From Mycolicibacterium pulveris (lineage in GTDB: Bacteria; Actinomycetota; Actinomycetes; Mycobacteriales; Mycobacteriaceae): 64,000 nucleotides of DNA. The position numbers were made by a program, and so were the translations under genes. The notes beneath the pieces were generated by a model. It did not search any database. It saw only the letters and a program-made list of their open reading frames with translations, and was not told the DNA's origin. Positions within the stretch are counted from its first letter, which is position 1. The number at the start of each line of letters is the position of its first letter. Where the stretch lies: contig NZ_AP022599.1 in NCBI RefSeq assembly GCF_010725725.1, positions 4,154,001-4,218,000 of the forward strand. The letters run 5' to 3'. This document shows, piece by piece, positions 36,932-46,152 of the stretch.

Positions 36932-38380
36932 ATGGCCGTCCGCCGCACCCGTCCGCCGCAGCCGCTGGCGCCGCACGGTATCCCCGGTCACCTGGTCGGG
37001 TTCGTCGAAGCGCTGCGCAAGCAAGGGATTTCGGTGGGGCCGTCGGAGACCGTCGACGCCGGGCGGGTGATCTCGGTGCTCGGTCTTGGGGACCGGGAGG
37101 TGCTGCGCGAGGGCCTCGCGTGCGCGGTGCTGCGCCGCCCCGAGCACCGCGACACCTACGACGCGATGTTCGATCTGTGGTTCCCCGCGGCGCTGGGCGC
37201 CAAGACCGTGCTGCTCGACGACGACGGCGCGCCGCTCGACGACATCGAGGGGTTGCCGCCCGGGGACATCGAGGCGATGCGCGCGGCGCTGCTGGACCTG
37301 CTGGCCGACAACGAAGAGCTGGCCAACCTCGACGAGCGGATGGCGGCGATGATCGCCCGGATCGTGGAGGCTTACGGCCGCTACAACTCCAGCCGCGGCC
37401 CGTCGTACTCGTCGTATCAGGCGCTCAAGGCGATGAACCTCGACGACCTCGAGGGCCGGCTGCTCGCCGGGCTGCTGGCGCCCTACGGCGACGAGCCGAC
37501 GCCGACGCAGGAGCAGATCGCCAAAGCGATGGCCGCCCAACGCATCACGCAGCTGCGCAAGATGGTGGAGGCCGAAACCAAGCGCCGCACCGCCGAGCAG
37601 CTCGGCCGCGACCACGTGCAGATGTACGGCGTGCCGCAGCTGGCCGAGAACGTCGAGTTCCTGCGCGCTTCCGGTGAGCAGCTGCGCCAGATGCGCCGGG
37701 TGGTGCAGCCGCTGGCCCGCACCCTGGCCACCCGGCTGGCCGCGCGTCGGCGCCGCTCCCGCGCCGGCGAGATCGACCTGCGCAAGACGCTGCGCAAGTC
37801 GATGTCCACCGGCGGTGTGCCGATCGACGTGGTGCTCAAGAAGCCGCACCCGGCCCGGCCCGAGCTGGTGGTGCTGTGCGACGTGTCGGGTTCGGTGGCC
37901 GGGTTCAGCCACTTCACGCTGCTGCTGGTGCACGCGCTGCGCCAGCAGTTCAGCCGGGTTCGCGTGTTCGCGTTCATCGACACCACCGACGAGGTGACCG
38001 AGTTGTTCGGCCCCGACGCGGACCTGGCCGTCGCGGTGCAGCGCATCACCCGCGAGGCCGGGGTGTACACCCGCGACGGGCACTCCGACTACGGACACGC
38101 GTTCGTGTCGTTCCTGGAGCGCTGGCCCAACGTGCTGTCGCCGCGCAGCTCCCTGCTGGTGCTCGGCGACGGCCGCAACAACTACCGCAACCCGGAAACC
38201 GAGCTGCTGGCCCACATGGTCAACTCCAGCAGGCACGCGCACTGGCTCAACCCCGAGCCGAAGCATCTGTGGGGTAGTGGTGACTCGGCGGTGCCGCGCT
38301 ATGAGGAAGTCATCACCATGCACGAATGCCGTTCGGCCAAGCAGCTGGCCTCGGTCATCGATGCCCTGCTACCGGTCTAA
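36932..38380 (+). CDS. VWA domain (CoxE-like) protein, MoxR partner (Rv2425c family)
   Basis: The 482-residue protein has an N-terminal helical region (1 to about 300) and a C-terminal von Willebrand A domain with the MIDAS motif DVSGS (317-321), and HSDYGHAF and LGDGRNNYRNPE later in the domain. CoxE-like proteins work with a MoxR ATPase to insert or remodel metal centres of client enzymes. The pair is conserved in mycobacteria next to proA, and the client is unknown. Confidence 0.92.
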   Translation: MAVRRTRPPQPLAPHGIPGHLVGFVEALRKQGISVGPSETVDAGRVISVLGLGDREVLREGLACAVLRRPEHRDTYDAMFDLWFPAALGAKTVLLDDDGAPLDDIEGLPPGDIEAMRAALLDLLADNEELANLDERMAAMIARIVEAYGRYNSSRGPSYSSYQALKAMNLDDLEGRLLAGLLAPYGDEPTPTQEQIAKAMAAQRITQLRKMVEAETKRRTAEQLGRDHVQMYGVPQLAENVEFLRASGEQLRQMRRVVQPLARTLATRLAARRRRSRAGEIDLRKTLRKSMSTGGVPIDVVLKKPHPARPELVVLCDVSGSVAGFSHFTLLLVHALRQQFSRVRVFAFIDTTDEVTELFGPDADLAVAVQRITREAGVYTRDGHSDYGHAFVSFLERWPNVLSPRSSLLVLGDGRNNYRNPETELLAHMVNSSRHAHWLNPEPKHLWGSGDSAVPRYEEVITMHECRSAKQLASVIDALLPV

Positions 38381-38470
38381 GTACGGCGCGAACGTGGGTT
38401 ACCCGCACGCCTCGGCGGCCCGAACCGTGACACGGGCCCACACTCGGCGCGAGAAGTAAGCTGGCTCTTC

Positions 38471-39109
38471 GTGGCTTCTGGACGCAGGCTCGGGGTGATG
38501 GGTGGGACGTTCGACCCCATCCACAACGGACACCTTGTCGCCGCCAGCGAGGTCGCGAATTTGTTCGGGCTCGACGAGGTGGTGTTCGTGCCGACCGGGC
38601 AGCCGTGGCAGAAGGATCGCCACGTCACCGCCGCCGAGGACCGCTACCTGATGACCGTGATCGCCACCGCGTCCAACCCTCGGTTCACCGTCAGCCGCGT
38701 CGACATCGACCGCGGCGGGCCGACCTACACCAAGGACACGCTGAACGATCTGCACGCGCTCAACCCGGACAGCGAGTTGTACTTCATCACCGGGGCCGAT
38801 GCGCTGGCGTCGATCCTGACGTGGCAGAACTGGGAGGAGATGTTCGCCATCGCGAAGTTCGTCGGCGTGAGCAGGCCCGGCTACGAGCTGGACGGTAAGC
38901 ACGTCACGGCCGCGGGCAAACAACTGCCCAAGGACGCGTTGACCCTCGTGGAGGTGCCTGCGCTGGCGATCTCCTCGACCGACTGCCGCCTGCGCGCCGC
39001 CCAGAACCGACCGATCTGGTATCTGGTGCCCGACGGCGTGGTCCAGTACGTGGCGAAGCGAAAGCTCTACGCCGCCAAACCGTTGACAACCCAGGGAAAG
39101 CAGCAATGA
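38471..39109 (+). CDS. nadD: Nicotinate-nucleotide adenylyltransferase
   Basis: NadD converts nicotinate mononucleotide to NaAD, the step before NadE. The 212-residue protein has [11 protein letters not shown] (11-21) and the C-terminal ISSTDCR, equivalent of the ISSTxIR motif. GTG 38471 follows TAAGCT (38457-38462) by 8 nt, so transcription may be leaderless. The stop overlaps the rsfS ATG by ATGA. It heads a compact string of five overlapping genes. Confidence 0.97.
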   Translation: MASGRRLGVMGGTFDPIHNGHLVAASEVANLFGLDEVVFVPTGQPWQKDRHVTAAEDRYLMTVIATASNPRFTVSRVDIDRGGPTYTKDTLNDLHALNPDSELYFITGADALASILTWQNWEEMFAIAKFVGVSRPGYELDGKHVTAAGKQLPKDALTLVEVPALAISSTDCRLRAAQNRPIWYLVPDGVVQYVAKRKLYAAKPLTTQGKQQ

Positions 39110-39474
39110 GCGCCTCCGAGGAAGCGGTCCAGATGGCCACGGTGGCCGCGCGGGCCGCCGCGGCCAAGCTGGCCGACGACGTCGTCGTGATCGATGTGTC
39201 GAATCAGCTGGTGATCACCGACTGTTTCGTCATCGCCTCGGCGTCCAACGAGCGCCAGGTCAACGCGATCGTCGACGAGGTCGAGGAGAAGATGCGGCTG
39301 GCCGGATACAAGCCGGCCCGACGCGAAGGTGCCCGCGAGGGCCGGTGGACGCTGCTCGATTACGTCGATATCGTCGTGCACATCCAGCACCAAGACGAAC
39401 GCAACTTCTATGCGCTGGACCGGCTTTGGCGTGACTGTCCGGAGATACCGGTCGAGCTGGACGGGCAGACGTGA
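39106..39474 (+). CDS. rsfS: Ribosomal silencing factor RsfS
   Basis: RsfS binds L14 and blocks joining of the ribosomal subunits under starvation. The 122-residue protein shows the family core [24 protein letters not shown] and the C-terminal [23 protein letters not shown]. It is coupled to nadD and, by GTGA, to gpgP. Confidence 0.95.
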   Translation: MSASEEAVQMATVAARAAAAKLADDVVVIDVSNQLVITDCFVIASASNERQVNAIVDEVEEKMRLAGYKPARREGAREGRWTLLDYVDIVVHIQHQDERNFYALDRLWRDCPEIPVELDGQT

Positions 39475-40139
39475 GGGTTCGTCGCTTGGTCATGCTGCGG
39501 CACGGCCAGACCGAGTACAACGCGGGCAGCCGAATGCAGGGCCAGCTCGACACCGACCTGTCCGAGCTGGGCCGCGAGCAGGCCGTCGCGGCCGCCGAGG
39601 TGCTGGCCAAGCGGCAGCCGCTGGTCATCGTGTCCTCGGATTTGCGCCGCGCGTTGGACACCGCGGTGTCGCTGGGTGACCGCGCCGGGCTGCCGGTGCT
39701 TGTCGACACCCGGCTACGCGAGACGCACCTCGGTGACTGGCAGGGCATGACCCACCTGGAGGTCGACGCCATCGCACCCGGGGCCCGGCTGGCCTGGCGG
39801 GAGGATGCCCGCTGGGCACCGCACGGCGGCGAGAGCCGCGTCGACGTCGCCGCCCGCGGTATGCCGGTGGTCGAGGGCTTGGTCGCCGAGCAGACCGAGT
39901 GGGGGCTGGACTCGCCGGAGCGGCCGGTGGTGCTGGTCGCGCACGGCGGGTTGATCGCGGCGCTGACGGCGGCGCTGCTGCGGCTGCCGGTGGACAACTG
40001 GCCGATCCTGGGGGGGATGGGCAACGCCAGCTGGGTGCAGCTGTCCGGGCACAGCGAGGTCGACGCGCGTGCCGAGTACATCCGCTGGCGACTCGATGTG
40101 TGGAACGCCTCGGCGCAGGTTGCCAACGATGTCCTCTGA
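39471..40139 (+). CDS. gpgP: Glucosyl-3-phosphoglycerate phosphatase GpgP
   Basis: GpgP (Rv2419c) dephosphorylates glucosyl-3-phosphoglycerate to glucosylglycerate, a precursor of the mycobacterial methylglucose lipopolysaccharides. The 222-residue histidine phosphatase has [10 protein letters not shown] with the phosphoacceptor His11, the ETHLGDWQG segment and [12 protein letters not shown]. Its place between rsfS and octT is as in M. tuberculosis, which supports this assignment over a generic phosphoglycerate mutase. Confidence 0.92.
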   Translation: MRVRRLVMLRHGQTEYNAGSRMQGQLDTDLSELGREQAVAAAEVLAKRQPLVIVSSDLRRALDTAVSLGDRAGLPVLVDTRLRETHLGDWQGMTHLEVDAIAPGARLAWREDARWAPHGGESRVDVAARGMPVVEGLVAEQTEWGLDSPERPVVLVAHGGLIAALTAALLRLPVDNWPILGGMGNASWVQLSGHSEVDARAEYIRWRLDVWNASAQVANDVL

Positions 40140-40851
40140 GCGCCCGACCCTGCTCATCTTCTGCGACTCGCTGTCCTACTACGGGCCGTCCGGCGGCTTG
40201 CCGTCCGACGATCCGAGAATCTGGCCCAATATCGTTGCTCGGCACCTGGATTGGGATGTCGAGCTGATCGGGCGGATCGGCTGGACCTGTCGCGACGTGT
40301 GGTGGGCGGCCACCCAGGATCCGCGGGCGTGGGCGGCACTGCCGCGGGCGCGGGCGGTGATCTTCGCGACGGGCGGGATGGACTCGCTGCCGTCGCCGCT
40401 GCCGACCGCGCTGCGGGAGTTGATCCGCTACGTGCGCCCACCGTGGCTTCGACGCTGGGTGCGCGACGGCTACGGGTGGCTGCAGCCTCGGCTCTCACCG
40501 GTCTCCCGTTCGGCGCTGCCCGCGCATCTATCCGCGGAATATCTCGAAATGACCCGCGGCGCCATCGATTTCAACAGGCCGGGGATACCGGTGGTGGCGT
40601 GCCTGCCGTCGGTGCACATCGCCGAGACCTATGGGCGCGCGCATCACGGCCGCGAAGCCACCGTGCGGGCGATCACCGAATGGGCTGAGCAGCACGATGT
40701 TCCGCTCGTCGACCTCAAGGCCGCCGTCGGCGAATACGTCATGGCCGGCCAGGGCAACCCCGACGGCATCCACTGGAACTTCGAGGGCCATCAGGCCGTT
40801 GCCGAACTGATGATCAAGGCACTGGTGGAGGCGGGGGTGTCGTGTCCGTAG
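40129..40851 (+). CDS. octT: Diglucosylglycerate octanoyltransferase OctT
   Basis: OctT (Rv2418c) acylates diglucosylglycerate with octanoate early in methylglucose lipopolysaccharide synthesis. The 240-residue protein has an SGNH-hydrolase start (FCDSLSYYG with Ser14) and a C-terminal Asp/His pair in [15 protein letters not shown] 40129 overlaps gpgP by 11 bp, and the next gene overlaps its end by 10 bp. The function is assigned by family and by synteny with gpgP. Confidence 0.9.
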   Translation: MSSERPTLLIFCDSLSYYGPSGGLPSDDPRIWPNIVARHLDWDVELIGRIGWTCRDVWWAATQDPRAWAALPRARAVIFATGGMDSLPSPLPTALRELIRYVRPPWLRRWVRDGYGWLQPRLSPVSRSALPAHLSAEYLEMTRGAIDFNRPGIPVVACLPSVHIAETYGRAHHGREATVRAITEWAEQHDVPLVDLKAAVGEYVMAGQGNPDGIHWNFEGHQAVAELMIKALVEAGVSCP

Positions 40852-41678
40852 TCGTGGTCACGGACTCGTCGTCGCGGCTGCATCCCGACGCGCTCAAGCA
40901 GTGGCAGATCCGGCAGGTTCCGTTGCACGTGCTCGTCGACGCGGTCGACCTGCGCGACGGCGTCGACGAGGTGCCTTACGACATCCACGAGTTGCCGCGC
41001 GCCAGCACCGCCGGAGCGACGCCGGCCGAGCTCGCCGAGACGTATCGGCACGCACTGCAGGACAGCGGTGGCGGCGGCGTTGTGGCCGTGCACCTTTCGG
41101 CCGCACTGTCGAGCACGTACAGTTCGGCGGTGCAGGCCGCCCGCGAGTTCGGCCCCGCGGTGCGGGTGATCAACTCCCGATCGGTCGCGATGGGGGTCGG
41201 TTTCGTCGCGCTGAGCGCCGCACGTGCCGCGGCGTCGGGTGCGGATCTGGACGCGGTGGAAGCCGCCGCGCGCTCCGCCGTCGACCGTGGCCGGGTGTTC
41301 GTCGTCGTGCACCGGCTGGACAACCTGCGGCGCAGCGGGCGTATCCGGGCCGCGGCGTCGTGGCTGGGCACCGCGCTTTCGGTCAAACCGCTGCTGTGTT
41401 TGGACGAGGACGGGCGTCTGGTGCTCGATCAGCGCGTCCGCACGGTCAGCAGAGCCCACGCGGCGATGGTCGATCGGGTCGTGGAACTGGTCGGTGACAG
41501 GCGGGCCGCGGTCGCGGTGCACCACGTCGACAACCATGACGGCGCCGACGCGCTCGGCGCGGAGCTCACCACGCGGCTGCCGCAGATCGAGTCGCTCACG
41601 GTGTCCGACATGGGCCCGGTGCTGTCGATCCACGTCGGCGCGGGGGCGGTGGGCGTCGTTGTGCAGCTCGATCCGTAA
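40842..41678 (+). CDS. DegV family fatty-acid-binding protein
   Basis: The 278-residue protein begins [11 protein letters not shown] and has the DegV-type segments [23 protein letters not shown] and INSRSVAMG. DegV/FakB proteins hold a fatty acid in a closed pocket. In Firmicutes they present it to a kinase; in mycobacteria the partner is unknown. It corresponds to Rv2417c. The gene starts inside octT. After it the M. tuberculosis gene order (eis, comEA) is not followed. Confidence 0.93.
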   Translation: MSVVVVTDSSSRLHPDALKQWQIRQVPLHVLVDAVDLRDGVDEVPYDIHELPRASTAGATPAELAETYRHALQDSGGGGVVAVHLSAALSSTYSSAVQAAREFGPAVRVINSRSVAMGVGFVALSAARAAASGADLDAVEAAARSAVDRGRVFVVVHRLDNLRRSGRIRAAASWLGTALSVKPLLCLDEDGRLVLDQRVRTVSRAHAAMVDRVVELVGDRRAAVAVHHVDNHDGADALGAELTTRLPQIESLTVSDMGPVLSIHVGAGAVGVVVQLDP

Positions 41679-41714
41679 GTCATCGCCCTGGTCGACGGCG
41701 GGGCATAGCGTGGG

Positions 41715-41900
41715 TCAGACCGCTACACGCCCGGTGACCGGCGGCAGGTCCTTGAGCGTGACGATGCCCGGCTTCGCCGCGACGACGGCAGGCACCGCGT
41801 TGGTCACCGGCATCGCCGTGTAGATCATGCCCAGGCCCATGAAGGGTTCGGTCCAGTCCCTGGGCGGCAGGCAGTGCAGCACGGTACGCATGTTGGGCAC
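41715..41900 (-). pseudogene. 3' fragment of a dihydrodipicolinate reductase-like gene, cut off by the integrated element
   Basis: This fragment encodes the last 61 residues of a reductase, from the second half of FGVPNMRTVLH to the C-terminal TLKDLPPVTGRVAV and stop at 41715. It has lost its start and is separated from its 5' part (50524-51386) by the 8.6-kb element. The end at 41898-41900 coincides with the predicted crossover dinucleotide. Joining both parts gives exactly 1,047 bp in frame. Confidence 0.9.
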
Positions 41901-41925
41901 CCCGAACATTGTTCGAGGATATACG
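41880..41925 (-). other. attL junction
   Basis: On the minus strand the junction reads (phage) TTCGGG-GT-GCCCAA (host), positions 41906 to 41893. The phage arm has GTATATCCT at 41913-41921, the complement of AGGATATAC. Together with attR this reconstructs attP as a dyad centred on GT. Confidence 0.85.
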
Positions 41926-41958
41926 GCGTGTCGGGTGCTGTGACCTCGTGTTTTGGGG

Positions 41959-42243
41959 CTATGTGCGGGTCACGGGCACCAGCCGGTCGCCGGTGAGGGC
42001 GTAGACGATGGTGCCGTCGCGGGGCGGTTGCCATTCGGCGGGTATCTCGTGGCGGTAGACGAGTACGTCGGCACCGTCGAGCAGCGCGTCCATTCGGTCG
42101 CGCTCTCGGCGTAGGTCGGCGGTGAAGTCGTACCAGTCGCTTCGGGCGTTGGTGAGTCGTGCGACGTGTGCGCGGGCTTTGACGATGAGGTGCTCGCGGA
42201 GGCCGGTGACGACGGCGGCGGCTTGCTCAGCCGGTCGGGGCAT
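41959..42243 (-). CDS. Element protein, 94 residues, unknown function
   Basis: The product begins MPRPAEQAAAVVTGLREHLIVKARAHVARL and is helical and charged in the first two thirds, then ends in VYALTGDRLVPVTRT. I chose ATG 42243, which lies inside the end of the upstream gene (17-bp overlap), indicating coupled translation. It is the last gene before attL. No family is recognised. Confidence 0.6.
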   Translation of the reverse strand: MPRPAEQAAAVVTGLREHLIVKARAHVARLTNARSDWYDFTADLRRERDRMDALLDGADVLVYRHEIPAEWQPPRDGTIVYALTGDRLVPVTRT

Positions 42244-42583
42244 GACGGGGGTGCCAGCGGGCGTTGGCGGCGCGGCGGGCCTTGATGGTGGTCTGGCTCT
42301 CGGGTGCGGGGATGTCGGTGTGTACTTCCTTGAGCAGTCGGGCCAGCGCACCTTCAAGTAACCGGAGTTCCGCGCTGAGCTTCACCCGTACCTTCGGCTC
42401 CGTGCTCGCCTGATAGTCGGCGGTGAGGTCTACGCGGCGGTCGATGTTGGCGGCGATGGCGTCGAGCACGGCACGGTCGGCGGCGGTCCACACCAGCGTC
42501 GTGCCGGTGCGCTCAGACGACGCGGCGAGTTCAGCGTCCAACTCCCGCAGCACCTTTCGCGCCTCCGCGCAATGCCCACCCAT
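42227..42583 (-). CDS. Element protein, 118 residues, possible small terminase-like or head-associated protein
   Basis: The protein starts MGGHCAEARKVLRELDAELA. It is helical and ends with a basic segment TTIKARRAANARWHP, a kind of tail common among small proteins of actinobacterial phages next to head genes. No HNH or zinc motif is present. I chose ATG 42583 over the ATG 14 codons upstream, whose extra residues look untranslated. A DNA-binding role in packaging is possible but unproven. Confidence 0.6.
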   Translation of the reverse strand: MGGHCAEARKVLRELDAELAASSERTGTTLVWTAADRAVLDAIAANIDRRVDLTADYQASTEPKVRVKLSAELRLLEGALARLLKEVHTDIPAPESQTTIKARRAANARWHPRHAPTG

Positions 42584-42672
42584 ACCCACCAGTCTGACAC
42601 CACAGAACCAGGCCCATGCGTGCATCCAGCGGAATCTTCAGTGCTGGCCGTGGGTGTTGGTGGGGTTGGGGT

Positions 42673-42694
42673 GGGGGTGGAGTACCCCCGTTTT
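42673..42694 (+). terminator. Weak hairpin with short T-run inside the element
   Basis: GGGGGT (42673-42678) and ACCCCC (42684-42689) form a 6-bp stem followed by GTTTT on the plus strand. It lies between two minus-strand genes, and no plus-strand gene ends nearby, so a terminator role is uncertain. Confidence 0.3.
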
Positions 42695-42814
42695 GCCGTC
42701 TGTGCGTGCCGTGGAGCGGCGAACGGCGTGGTGGTGGTGTCGTGGTGGCTTAGCGGGGTGTCGGTCGGCTGAGTTGTGGCGCGGTCCAGGTGTCCAATTG
42801 TGGACGCGCTGGGC

Positions 42815-43189
42815 TCAGTCTTGGTTGGGTCGAAGACGGCGGAAGATGTGGGCGAGCCGGTCGATGGTCTCATCGGGGAGGATTAGTGTCAGGTCGACCT
42901 CGGTACCGCCGAGTTGCCGCAATCTGAGCGGAAGCAGGGGTCCTTCGGGATACTCGGTGCTGTGGGTGAGCCTCGTAGGCGGCTCGACGACGACGTACTG
43001 ATTGAGGTCGCGTAGCGCTTCGCCCATGAGCAAGACGGGCGCGGCCATGCCGGTCGCCGATTGTTCCGAGCCTTGCGGGCGGTATTCGGCACCGGAGTCG
43101 AGTTCGTTGTAGTGCTGAGAACAGACCGGCCAGAAGGCATACGGCATGGTCGCTTCGCGGTTGCACATAAGCACGGCGCAGTGTCCCAT
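42815..43189 (-). CDS. Element protein, 124 residues, unknown function
   Basis: The protein begins MGHCAVLMCNREATMPYAFWPVCSQHYNEL; Cys4, Cys9, Cys23 and His26 could form a small zinc knuckle of the type found in phage-encoded proteins. The rest (VVVEPPTRLTHSTEYPEGP and a C-terminal LPDETIDRLAHIFRRLRP) suggests a compact domain. It is divergent from the whiB-like gene. I do not recognise a family. Confidence 0.65.
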   Translation of the reverse strand: MGHCAVLMCNREATMPYAFWPVCSQHYNELDSGAEYRPQGSEQSATGMAAPVLLMGEALRDLNQYVVVEPPTRLTHSTEYPEGPLLPLRLRQLGGTEVDLTLILPDETIDRLAHIFRRLRPNQD

Positions 43190-43364
43190 GCCGCAAATAA
43201 TCGCAGCCCGACGTGGTCGTGTGTCTATCGACGCGCCGTTGCCCGTAATTCAATGGGTGTGTTGCGTCGTGACGCGGTCATCTCGGTGAGTGATGCTGTG
43301 AAGTGTGTTGAGTCGTGAGGTTCGGTGTCGGCGGGTGGCGCGGTGTCGCGGGTGGTCGGTGTTG

Positions 43365-43700
43365 ATGCGTCGGAGTGCGCGCGGTGTGTACGGTCTTCGC
43401 CGTCGCAAGGGCAGGTTGCGGCTCGACCTGACCATCGACCAACTAGAGGCGGCGTTGGGTATTCAGCGACCGTCGCCGCCGCCGACGTGGATACAGAGGG
43501 CCGCGTGTCGCGGGGTCGATCCCGAGGTCTTCTTTCCCGACTGTGGGGACAGTCGGTCGGCCCAAGCAGCCAAGGCGATCTGCGATAGGTGCTCGGTCGC
43601 GGATGCATGCCTTGCGTACGCGATGAAGCGAAGCGAGCTGTTCGGGGTGTGGGGCGGCAAGACCAGGCGCGAGCGAATGGTCCTCGCTCGTCAGACCTGA
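43365..43700 (+). CDS. WhiB-like iron-sulfur regulator encoded on the element
   Basis: The C-terminal 75 residues show the WhiB signature: ACRGVDPEVFFP, ICDRCSVADACL (C-x2-C-x5-C) and FGVWGGKTRRER, with the first cysteine upstream, so four cluster ligands are present. The length upstream is uncertain; ATG 43365 gives 111 residues, while a GTG at 43305 would add 20. Phage WhiB proteins such as that of TM4 interfere with host WhiB2 and cell division and mediate superinfection exclusion. It could also be the transcriptional switch of the element. Confidence 0.88.
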   Translation: MRRSARGVYGLRRRKGRLRLDLTIDQLEAALGIQRPSPPPTWIQRAACRGVDPEVFFPDCGDSRSAQAAKAICDRCSVADACLAYAMKRSELFGVWGGKTRRERMVLARQT

Positions 43701-43818
43701 GCGGGCGCTCTGAACGCCTGAGACTTGAAGAGGTCGAATTCGGCGACGGGTGGTCGATGACGGTAATAACGTCAGCAGCACCTACCTAAACGAAATTCAC
43801 CGGGGGAGGGGAGTGTCG

Positions 43819-44418
43819 GTGGCTGACTTTATGGGCTCGTTGGAGATCGTTTGGCCTGGCCTTTCGGCGTTGATCGGCGCGGCAATCGGAGGTGGTGTGA
43901 CCCTGTGGGCGAACAAACAGAACTCAGCTCAGGAGCGATCGGCCAGAAAGGATGCAAGACAGAGGGAGATAAAAGACCGTGGATTCGCCGCTTGTAGCGA
44001 AGTTCTCAGGACAGGACAGCTCTACTACAACGAGGTGAATAGTCTTTGGTGGGACCTCCAATGCCTTAAGGACCGGAAAGCCATCCTGACCCACGATGAA
44101 CCGTTCGATGATGCCCTTCGGAACCACCACGCAGCCACCGCGCTAGCGCGAATCGCAATTCCGCCAACGGCTGAGCCAAGCTTCTCGGACTACATCAGAA
44201 GCGTTCGCAATATTGCGAATGTCGTGGCCGATTGGAAGGTCGAGTATCTCGATGCGCGCGACTTCCTCTCACCTGAGCCGTTTGAGTTCTCCACCAGCGA
44301 CGATTCGACTCCTGAAGACAGGTACGACTGGCTCTCACGAGACATGGTGACTAGACGCGACGAATTCGCGAGGGTGGCGCGTGAGCTGTTCGCCGAGGAC
44401 GTGTGGACCACTACGTAG
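43819..44418 (+). CDS. Membrane-anchored element protein of unknown function
   Basis: Start GTG 43819 has GGGAGGGGAG about 7 nt upstream. The 199-residue product has one N-terminal membrane helix (LSALIGAAIGGGVTLWA, about 12-30) followed by a charged coiled-coil stretch (NSAQERSARKDARQREIKDRG) and a mainly helical soluble domain. Base composition is visibly lower in GC than in the surrounding genes, which suggests separate acquisition. Position and topology are those of cargo such as exclusion or defence genes in temperate elements. No catalytic motif is seen. Confidence 0.75.
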   Translation: MADFMGSLEIVWPGLSALIGAAIGGGVTLWANKQNSAQERSARKDARQREIKDRGFAACSEVLRTGQLYYNEVNSLWWDLQCLKDRKAILTHDEPFDDALRNHHAATALARIAIPPTAEPSFSDYIRSVRNIANVVADWKVEYLDARDFLSPEPFEFSTSDDSTPEDRYDWLSRDMVTRRDEFARVARELFAEDVWTTT

Positions 44419-44546
44419 GCAGCCCGGCCCCGGCTTCCCGGTGTACGCCCGTGACCGGAATGCCGGGGCGGCTGTCGTCACCCCCTTGGGAAGCCGTCGC
44501 CGTAGGAGGAATGCGGAAAGGGCGGCGACATGTTCTTTGCAGGGGT

Positions 44547-44599
44547 GTGGGCCGGTGCATGAATCATGGCTGAGCTAGGAGCAACACACACCGGCCCAC
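44547..44599. terminator. Inverted repeat between convergent element genes
   Basis: GTGGGCCGGTG (44547-44557) and CACCGGCCCAC (44589-44599) are perfect complements of 11 bp, with a 31-nt loop. The repeat lies 5 bp after the capsid stop and after the plus-strand membrane gene, so it could stop transcription from both sides. A clear U-tract is missing. Confidence 0.5.
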
Positions 44600-44603
44600 G
44601 TCT

Positions 44604-45467
44604 TTAGCTACCGCCGACGCCGACCTTGACGATGGCGTCCTCGTGGGGGAAGCCGAAGCCCACCCGGCAGGTCACCCTGACGGCCAAGCTGTCGGAGCCG
44701 AAGAAATAGTCGGTGGACACGTCGAGGGTCACGTCCCGGCGCAGCACCACAAAGACTTTCGCCTTGTCGAGTGCCCAGATTCGCCCGTCCGGGAGGTTTG
44801 TGCCGTCCGCGACTGCGACCAGCGGGATGCCGAGCACGGTGTCGGCGGGGGCGCGGGTGGCGTCGCCGACCGTGGACGCCAGCAAGGGTTGGTTGCTGTC
44901 AGCTTCGGTCTTCAGCCGTTCAATGTCGGCAACGGTATCGGCGGCGGCGACGAACGCGGTAGCGGTCGAACCGACCTTGCGGAGCCGTGTTTTCGCTTCG
45001 ACGGCCCAGTCCAGGTTGGTGAAAGTCGATCCAGCGGTGACGAGTTGGGTACCGCCCAACGATTGCAGGCCGCTTGGCCCGTTGGTGACCGTGTTGCCGA
45101 AGAAAGCCGCGTCGATCTTGCGGGCAACCGAGCGGGCCAGAGATGCCTGGACGACGGCGGTGGCTTCGGGCGATGAGTCTTCGGCCAGTTCGGTCGAGAC
45201 TTTCACCAGGGCAGCAACTTTCAGCGGCGTGACGACCTCTTCGGTGACGGTCGGGTCGGTGAGGTCAATGTCGGTGCCCTCGGGCACCCAGGCGGCGGCG
45301 GCGTCTTCGTCTACGACGGGGATTCTGAAGTCACGCGATGCGGTGTGGACGACGGTGGCGACTTCGGACCGCAACGCGACGGATTCGTCTTGGATTGGGC
45401 GAACGATGAGGTCGCCGACCTCTTCGGGGGTGAGGATGCCGCTAGCAGCGTCGGACAGGAAAGCCAT
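44604..45467 (-). CDS. HK97-type major capsid protein
   Basis: The 287-residue protein starts MAFLSDAASGILTPEEVGDLIVRPIQ and has the usual features of short HK97-fold capsid proteins: an N-terminal arm, the VVHTASRDFRIPVVDEDAAAAWVPEG strand region, EEVVTPLKVAALVKVSTELAEDS, the spine-helix-like VVQASLARSVARKIDAAFF and a C-terminal TDYFFGSDSLAVRVTCRVGF. It is similar in type to the capsid proteins of phiRv1 and phiRv2. The delta domain seems to be supplied separately, because a scaffold-like gene precedes it. No prohead protease is encoded. Confidence 0.88.
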   Translation of the reverse strand: MAFLSDAASGILTPEEVGDLIVRPIQDESVALRSEVATVVHTASRDFRIPVVDEDAAAAWVPEGTDIDLTDPTVTEEVVTPLKVAALVKVSTELAEDSSPEATAVVQASLARSVARKIDAAFFGNTVTNGPSGLQSLGGTQLVTAGSTFTNLDWAVEAKTRLRKVGSTATAFVAAADTVADIERLKTEADSNQPLLASTVGDATRAPADTVLGIPLVAVADGTNLPDGRIWALDKAKVFVVLRRDVTLDVSTDYFFGSDSLAVRVTCRVGFGFPHEDAIVKVGVGGS

Positions 45468-45618
45468 GTCGAACCTCTTCGGTAAGACAACGGCGTGACC
45501 GTCCCGCGAGGGAACAGCCAGCGTCGTTGTGCAATTACCGCGAGTGCCGACCGGCGACCCACGTTGACCCGACCGGGCCTGAGCCGAATGCCCTTACCGG
45601 GCAATCAATGTCGTGATG

Positions 45619-46152
45619 TTACCCCGTGCGGCCCGCCCCTCGTAGCAGCTCTTGAAATGTTCGGGGTTGCTTCGCTTCACGGTCGGGCACGTCTCTACTG
45701 GTCACCATGCTCGCGGGCGCGGCGGGGGAGATGCCGTGTCGCACGCTCAGGTGCGGGTGTTCGGCCACGACGGCGGCAAGGGCGGCGTCCACCAACTCCG
45801 CGCTGACGTTGCCGTCCTCGTCCAGCAGTTCGGCCAGCGGCGGGCCGAATCGGAACAAGTCGGCGGGGTCGTGGAGCTTGCCGGTCACCAGTGCCTCGGC
45901 TTCGCGTTGTTGCACGGTGTCGAGGCGGGCCTGCAGGGCGTCGCGTTCGGCGGTCAGCGTGTCGATGGTCGTCTGGTGTTCGCGTGCCTTGGCTTTCCAC
46001 CATTCCAACGACCGGGGAGTGGGCTTGTCTTCGGTCGGCTCAGCCTCAGCAGCCGGCGACTCGTCGCCGGTCGCGTTCTCGGTGGGGGCGGCGTCGGTGT
46101 CCGGTTCGGGCACGGTGTCTTCGGGCGCGGTGTTTTTACGCTTCGTGGTCAT
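45619..46152 (-). CDS. Scaffold-like protein preceding the capsid gene
   Basis: The 177-residue protein has a disordered acidic N-terminus (residues 1-45, Glu/Asp/Pro/Thr), a central coiled coil (WWKAKAREHQTTIDTLTAERDALQARLDTVQQRE) and a short C-terminal segment (TFQELLRGAGRTG). This plan is typical of phage scaffolding proteins located just upstream of the capsid gene. It is coupled to the preceding gene by ATGA overlap. The assignment rests on architecture and position. Confidence 0.7.
   Translation of the reverse strand: MTTKRKNTAPEDTVPEPDTDAAPTENATGDESPAAEAEPTEDKPTPRSLEWWKAKAREHQTTIDTLTAERDALQARLDTVQQREAEALVTGKLHDPADLFRFGPPLAELLDEDGNVSAELVDAALAAVVAEHPHLSVRHGISPAAPASMVTSRDVPDREAKQPRTFQELLRGAGRTG

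Noticed and set aside
43190..43364. A cI-like repressor gene in the element near whiB
   Set aside because: No frame of suitable length with a helix-turn-helix is visible in this gap or elsewhere in the plus-strand part.
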